DNA of 64,000 nucleotides, taken from Microglena sp. YARC. Taxonomy: Eukaryota; Chlorophyta; Chlorophyceae; Chlamydomonadales; Chlamydomonadaceae. The notes beneath the pieces were generated by a model. It was not told the origin of the DNA. It worked only from the letters and a program-made list of their open reading frames with translations, and did not search any database. The stretch lies in contig CM039462.1 of assembly GCA_022414725.1 (NCBI GenBank), positions 181,142,990-181,206,989 of the forward strand, written 5' to 3'. The first letter of the stretch is position 1, and each line of letters opens with the position of its first letter. Positions 59,401 to 64,000 of this stretch are shown here, one piece after another. Position numbers and translations under genes: made by a program.

Positions 59401-60789
59401 TGCAGATGTACCGCCGCTCACCTCTTTCTTGTTTTCCGAGTGTATTTCAAGCGCCCTTTCATTCCTTCCTTTGCAGTAAATTCTTTGAAGTCCTTTTTCT
59501 GCGTTTCCTATTTTTCAGGTGGACAATAGGTTTTATGTACTATGGTTGTACATCTACCCTTCTATTGTTCATTGAACTGTGTTTCCTTTGTTGGTTACAA
59601 GTTTCTTGAAAATTATAACTTCGCATCCTTTGGATTTTTTCAGTTGCTGCAGGTTTGGTTTGCTTTAGTTAGGCGCTTGGTTTGTCTTGAGTGCACGAGT
59701 TCTTTGCGGTGCGATACCCACCTCTTAGACTGTTTTTCGTTAGTGCCGTAGCTGGGGATTTATGATAATTAACTTTCATACATCTTCTTACTTCCATCTT
59801 TGAGTGAGAAACCAGTTCATCATGGTTTTTTCATCCCAACCTAGTCATGAATTCTATGCTAAGAATAGTTTTTAAGGTAGTGGATTTTTCCATCGACTTT
59901 TTTTTCTTTCTTTTCCATCGTAGTCTTTAGTGTCCTCTTGTCTGCGTCCTTTAGGCTTTGATTCTCTCGTGTGCTGCGCTCACACGATATTTCAATCCGT
60001 CTCTTTGGTTATCATTGATTGGCGTTAGGTTCCTATTCCCGGATCGGGTTTTCTATACCGTTGTTCCCCAACTTTGATATACGATTTTTTCAGTCTTCTC
60101 TTTAGGTTAAGTTCTCGGTTCTTTCAGTCACCGTTGTTCCCCTTCCTTTGGTATTAGGATTGATTTCTGTTTGGCCTCCCTGTGATTTTCTGGTTTGGTG
60201 CCTACTATTCTGGATGAATAGTATTTTTGCGCTTACCATGGATGGTTACATTTCCATTTTGGTCTCAGCTCACCTCGGTATGACCCAAGTTTTTTGCTGC
60301 TACATTTTCGGAGTACTACAGTGGTTTTTGGTTCATCCTTTCTCATCCTTTTATTTTAGACAAGGCTTTCTTCTGGTTTCCTGTTTTTTCAGCCGTTCCT
60401 TAACAATTTTTTATCTGTTACATATAGTTCTATGTCCCCAGTGCCATAGGTGGAGTACTAGTATTGTATGTCACCTGCGTCATAGGTGGAGTATCAGCAT
60501 GAATAGCGGTGCTCTCGCTTGTTTTATGTCTTGGTGACTCCTTGTGTACTCCCTTAGAACTATCGGTCCTGACAGTACTATGTCAGCTTGCTGTTGACTG
60601 CGTCATCGGTTCTTCTGACACGCGCTGTCTAGCCTGTACCCTGATCAGGTTCCAGGCTACCGCCCCCTTTCCTCCACTGGTGCCCCTTAATGGGTCTCCT
60701 GTGCTTGTAACTTATTCTCGTCTCCGCATTTATAGATTGGCGTGCTGCACACACAAAGTCCACTCTCCGGAGTGTTATCCAAGCTGATA
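56491..60789 (+). mobile_element. Young Ty1/copia LTR retrotransposon, coding region degraded
   Basis: 298-bp direct LTRs (56491-56788 and 60492-60789) differ at two positions. They end in TATCAGC...GCTGATA rather than TG...CA. Directly inside the 5' LTR, GGTTATACGGCCC resembles the initiator tRNA-Met anticodon complement. Near 58179 a plus frame reads TPSELFFGVAPDVSLLRLFG then CPCYV, the conserved end of the copia integrase (TPxELxxGxxPDxxxLRxFGC). Frames elsewhere are short, so the element is probably non-autonomous. I find no target duplication. Confidence 0.72.
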
Positions 60790-61101
60790 CTAGCTTTTAT
60801 ATTTCTATTTTCTTATGCCCCTCAGTTAATTCCAGGAATTCTTGAGCTCAAGAATACCTTGAATTGGGGGGGACGTTATTGACTGATTTATATATCAGTC
60901 TCTGAGTCGGCATAATGCACACCGGTACCTTTCCCTCCTGGTACCGCGTTGCCTGCCGCCAGGCCACAGGCTAGCTGTGGCATGCACGTGACTGCAGTAC
61001 CCTGCAGTACACATCTCTATTCTATATGATTGCGCCTGTTGCGCTTAATAGCATCTTCTCCTCTATCGAGCCTATGCCGTTGTAACAATCTTACATTAAC
61101 A
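60790..61101 (+). mobile_element. 3' end and LTR of the older copia family (plus orientation)
   Basis: 60869-60873 ends a polypurine tract (GAATTGGGGGGGA), followed by an LTR, about 60874-61101, that is the reverse complement of the LTRs at 37814 and 42294. Upstream AATTCCAGGAATTCTTGAGCTCAAGAATACC matches that element's interior. The young element's 3' LTR abuts this fragment, which suggests insertion into it. Confidence 0.72.
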
Positions 61102-61973
61102 AGGTTACATGGGTAACATGGCTCGCTCCAGCCTTTCGCCGTCTTTGGAAGTGACCCCGACATGTAAATTATTGCAGGCACTGACAGTAAGCCTACTAGC
61201 TGTAAGGCTGTACTGAGAGCCTTGTATTAATTGCAGAGTCGTTGTTTTGAGTAAACATTGACCTATATGTACGGAATGCGGTATAGGCGTATAGCAAAGT
61301 CATGTTTTACTTCTAAGTTGAGTCCAGTTCCATTTAACCAATTAACTAACCTTCCCTAGCCTAATTTGCTCGCAGGTTTATCCCAAAACTTACGTTTCAC
61401 GACTCCCTCCTCCTCCCCCCCCCCCCCACACTCACACCAACCCAAACGCAGATTTATGAGGGGCCGAAACTTTGTAAACTTGCATTTTGACTCTTTAGAA
61501 AAAATTAGCCGTAGTTTGGGGCCCATGAAACATAGGCATAGGCTGATGAGACACAGAATGAGGCTCATGAAACGTAGGTCTTGAGAGCAGTTTCGTTTCA
61601 AAACGTACATTTTGAAGGATCCTTGAACAAACCTGCTCTCTCGTCCGCTCTACAAACCCCACACGTCCACACACGAAATGTCAATGTTTTGAATGTTGAT
61701 GTTACTGCAGAACAGCAGAAGACGGCAGGTACCCTTAAAGGCCAAGTACCGGTACCGGGGACCGAGTTCAATATATGGGACATCCACAGAAAACAGGGAA
61801 ACCACTACGCGGATTCGAACGTATGATTCTTTATGACTTCCTGGGACGAGAGGATCATCCACCATTGAACCTTCTCAGCCAGGTCAAGTCTTAGCTGTCC
61901 TTGGTCCTCAAGCCTATTGTTGAAAATCGAAGCTCGAGAACAATCAATCGCGTTCTCACCAGTCTCGTCCAAA
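61102..61973. other. Upstream region of gene 3
   Basis: 61100-61160 weakly matches the GTTACAT...CGCCGTCTTTGG dispersed repeat. 61800-61890 (minus) has a SINE-like head: GGTTCAATGGTGGAT as A box and ACGTTCGAATCCGCG as B box. No gene is seen before 61974. Confidence 0.5.
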
Positions 61974-64000
61974 ATGGCGTACGCCAACCCCCGTGATGTT
62001 CGGCGGATCCTCTTCTCGGAATACTACCTCTTCAATTCGATCATCCTGCTGACCTACATCTGGCTCCGAAGTAAGCACCAGCATGATGCCATGACGTTCG
62101 CGTTGCCGAACGTCTCGAAGATTTTCTTAGGGGATTATACTAACATGTTCAGCAGCAGCAAAAAAGGGGGGTCGTCGCAGGTCTTCACTCAGTGGGAGTG
62201 GCAGGTGTGTTGGTGGGTGCTACTGTAGGGGGGTGGTTTGATTACATGGTCCATCAACCTTCAAGCTGCTCACCGTCTGTGAGTACAGTAAGTAGGGGTA
62301 GTATCAACGCTACTGCACTACACTCTTGAGCACAGAATGCAATCATATAGGAGCAGACGGTTGAGAGGCACGCCCAGGTCATGGGGTGTGAGGGTGGGTT
62401 GTGGTGGTGGTGAGTGTTTGGGGGTGCACAGGCGGTTATTAGCTACAAGAACTGTACACGGGATACAAGGAGCGAAGAAAATCTACCGATCGGACGAGAG
62501 TAGGCAATATGTAGCAGTGCATGCGGAGCACCCGTACATACTGGCATCCCATGCATCCCCCATGCATGCTGTCCTCTCATGCATCCCCCATGCATGTCGT
62601 CATGCCATGCATCCCCCATGCATGCTGTCCCCCCATGCATCCCCCATTCATCCCCCATGCATGCTGTCATCCCATGCATACCCCATGCATACCCATGCAT
62701 ACCCCATGCATACCCATGCATCACCCATGCATTCTGGCATCCCATGCATCCCCCATACACCCCCCATGCAACCCCAATGCACCCCCCATGCATGCTGTCA
62801 TCCCATGCATCCCCATGCATCACCCATGCATGCTGGCATCCCATGCATCTCCCATGCATCCCCCATGCATCACCCATGCATGCTGTCATAGCATGCATCC
62901 CCCATGCATCCCCCATGCATGCTGTCATCCCATGCACCCCCCATGCATGCTGGCATCCCATGCCTACTGACCATCGCACTTATCAGCGATCATTAGATGC
63001 TTGTGCATCCTCCCTTGTGTCCCTTGATGTGGATGCGGATCATGGGCACATGGGCAAAAAGTGACTCTGCTCCACAACCATACAATGCACTTTGTGCAAA
63101 CAGTGACTTTGTCCCTACAGCCATCCCCAAAATTGCCGCATGTCTTGGAATGCCTACCACTTGTTTCCCTTTCAGCTGCTAGTGGCAGCTTCTAGGCAGC
63201 TCCCTAAGCCAGCCACTGGGCCAAGCCTCAAATACTTCAGCAGCGCTAGAAAGCTGATTACGTCAGCTTCTTGGTGCACTGGGCTGATTTAGGTTTGGCT
63301 GATTAGCCAGCCAGGGGAGCTGCCTAGAAGCTGCTGCTCGTAGCTAAGAAGGGAAACAGTGCTGTATACCAGGGACAGTTTTCAAATCTGACAGCGGATT
63401 TTATCTAGCTTAATGGTTTAAGGCCTCCTCCAGGGACAGCGTTTTTCTACCTTGCGATAGTTTTTGTAGCTTTTTATAGCTCGCAATAGTTTTATAGCCT
63501 TTTATAGCTTGCGAGCACATTGCAAAACATTCACATTGCAAACAGCTGTATGCCCCTTGCGATCGCTTTCTGTGCCCAGGATTTTGGTGCAGTAGTGTTT
63601 AAACTGCCCATGTTTACCCCAACCCACGCCACCCACCCTCCCACCTCACCCCCACCATACCCTCACAGCTCTTCGCCACGCTGTCCACTACTGCGGCATG
63701 TAATGTAATCACACGGGTGCCCATGCCTGTGCCCATAAAGCTCCCCCCCCCCCCCCACACACACAAGCTTCGCCACGCTGTCCGCTACTGCGACATGGAA
63801 TGTTATCACACTCGTGCCCATGCCAGTGCCCATGATCTAACCATCCCCCCACCCACACCCACACCCACACCCACACCCACACACCCACACCCACACCCAC
63901 ACCCATCTCACCCCCCCACCCTGCCCGCACAGCTCTTCGCCACGCTGTCCGCTACTGCTGCGTGGAGGGTCTACCGCGCATCCACATCCATTGACTCTGC
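61974..64000 (+). CDS. Unidentified gene 3, first exon and a later exon (3'-partial)
   Basis: The ATG at 61974 (CCAAAATGGCG) opens MAYANPRDVRRILFSEYY, a hydrophobic LFNSIILLTYIWL that could be a signal anchor or membrane segment, then HDAMTFALPNVSKIFLGDYT and QVFTQWEWQ, with donor CAG|GTGTGT at 62205 (77 codons, phase 0); an earlier GTAAGC donor at 62071 is an alternative. A later exon starts after CCGCACAG at about 63933 with CTCTTCGCCACGCTGTCCGC and runs to the window edge. Two decoys of that edge lie at 63669 and 63770. I do not recognise the protein. Confidence 0.5.
62205..63660. other. Intron of gene 3: ATGCATCCCC satellite and a MITE
   Basis: 62530-62965 is CCCATGCATCCCCCATGCATGCTGTCATC, an ~10/30-bp repeat with many self-complementary ATGCAT sites. 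63170-63352 is the second MITE copy. 63420-63510 has TTTTTATAGCTCGCAATAG repeats. The satellite's long frames are shadows. Confidence 0.7.
63170..63352. mobile_element. MITE copy 2
   Basis: Left TGGCAGCTTCTAGGCAGCTC and right GAGCTGCCTAGAAGCTGCTG are inverted. The interior shares GTTGGCTGATTAGC-like sequence with copy 1 (28035-28215). Confidence 0.8.
63661..63932 (+). repeat. Decoy acceptor-edge copies of the gene 3 exon
   Basis: CACAG|CTCTTCGCCACGCTGTCC and ACAAG|CTTCGCCACGCTGTCC precede the copy at 63933. Each retains about 25-30 exon bases, then diverges into GTGCCCATGCC and a C- or CACACCC-rich tract (63837-63905). Confidence 0.82.

Noticed and set aside
62443..63064. Cys/His/Met-rich 150-180 codon frames
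   Set aside because: Translation of the ATGCATCCCC satellite; no other support.

Overview
The window is a draft nuclear scaffold from a eukaryote, most likely a chlorophycean green alga. The evidence is: plant-type core histones in divergent H3-H4 and H2B-H2A pairs whose 3' ends carry palindromic hairpins instead of a poly(A) context; a 2-hydroxyacyl-CoA lyase ending in the peroxisomal signal SKL; an interstitial telomere tract mixing TTTAGGG and TTTTAGGG; and GT-AG introns that make up most of each gene. A Dunaliella-like genome would fit, but that is inference. One run of 1000 N marks an assembly gap.

Layout. 1-13.3 kb: the 3' six-sevenths of a thiamine-diphosphate enzyme gene (2-hydroxyacyl-CoA lyase/oxalyl-CoA decarboxylase family, + strand), rebuilt here as seven exons joining in frame to 506 residues. 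14.6-15.7 kb: divergent H3/H4 pair. 15.7-23 kb: intergenic sequence, the gap and a C-rich 125-130 bp minisatellite. 23.1-32.6 kb: exons of what looks like a CASTOR/POLLUX-type ion channel (tentative). 33-37.8 kb: decaying arrays and microsatellites. 37.8-42.5 kb: an old LTR retrotransposon with a perfect 5-bp target duplication. 42.7-43.6 kb: second H3/H4 pair. 46.7-46.9 kb: another LTR. 48.7-49.8 kb: H2B/H2A pair. 50.7-55.6 kb: several tandem arrays and an 844-bp hAT-type element with an 8-bp target duplication. 56.5-60.8 kb: a young Ty1/copia element (LTRs differ at 2 of 298 positions) beside a third copy of the older LTR family. 62-64 kb: first exon and a later exon of a third, unidentified gene.

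Main result. The introns are not random sequence. In all three protein-coding genes with introns, introns are filled by tandem, progressively decaying copies of the adjacent exon edge, including the splice site and the first or last tens of bases of the exon. In the lyase gene every exon junction visible shows it: about 8 copies before exon 2, about 35 before exon 3, 3 before exon 4, 4-5 after exon 4, 12 before exon 5, 4 before exon 6 and 1 before exon 7. The most amplified edges have the form AG|GT, which can act as acceptor and donor at once, so each duplicated unit can be spliced out. The first 5.9 kb, which looks like simple satellite DNA, is derived from two exon edges of this one gene.

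Second result. Each of the three divergent histone pairs has one intact and one damaged partner (H4 start, H3 N-terminus plus nonsense codon, H2A core), while all keep the 3' hairpin and a shared CGGATCAGCAG promoter element, phased at exactly 20 bp in the H3-H4 pairs.
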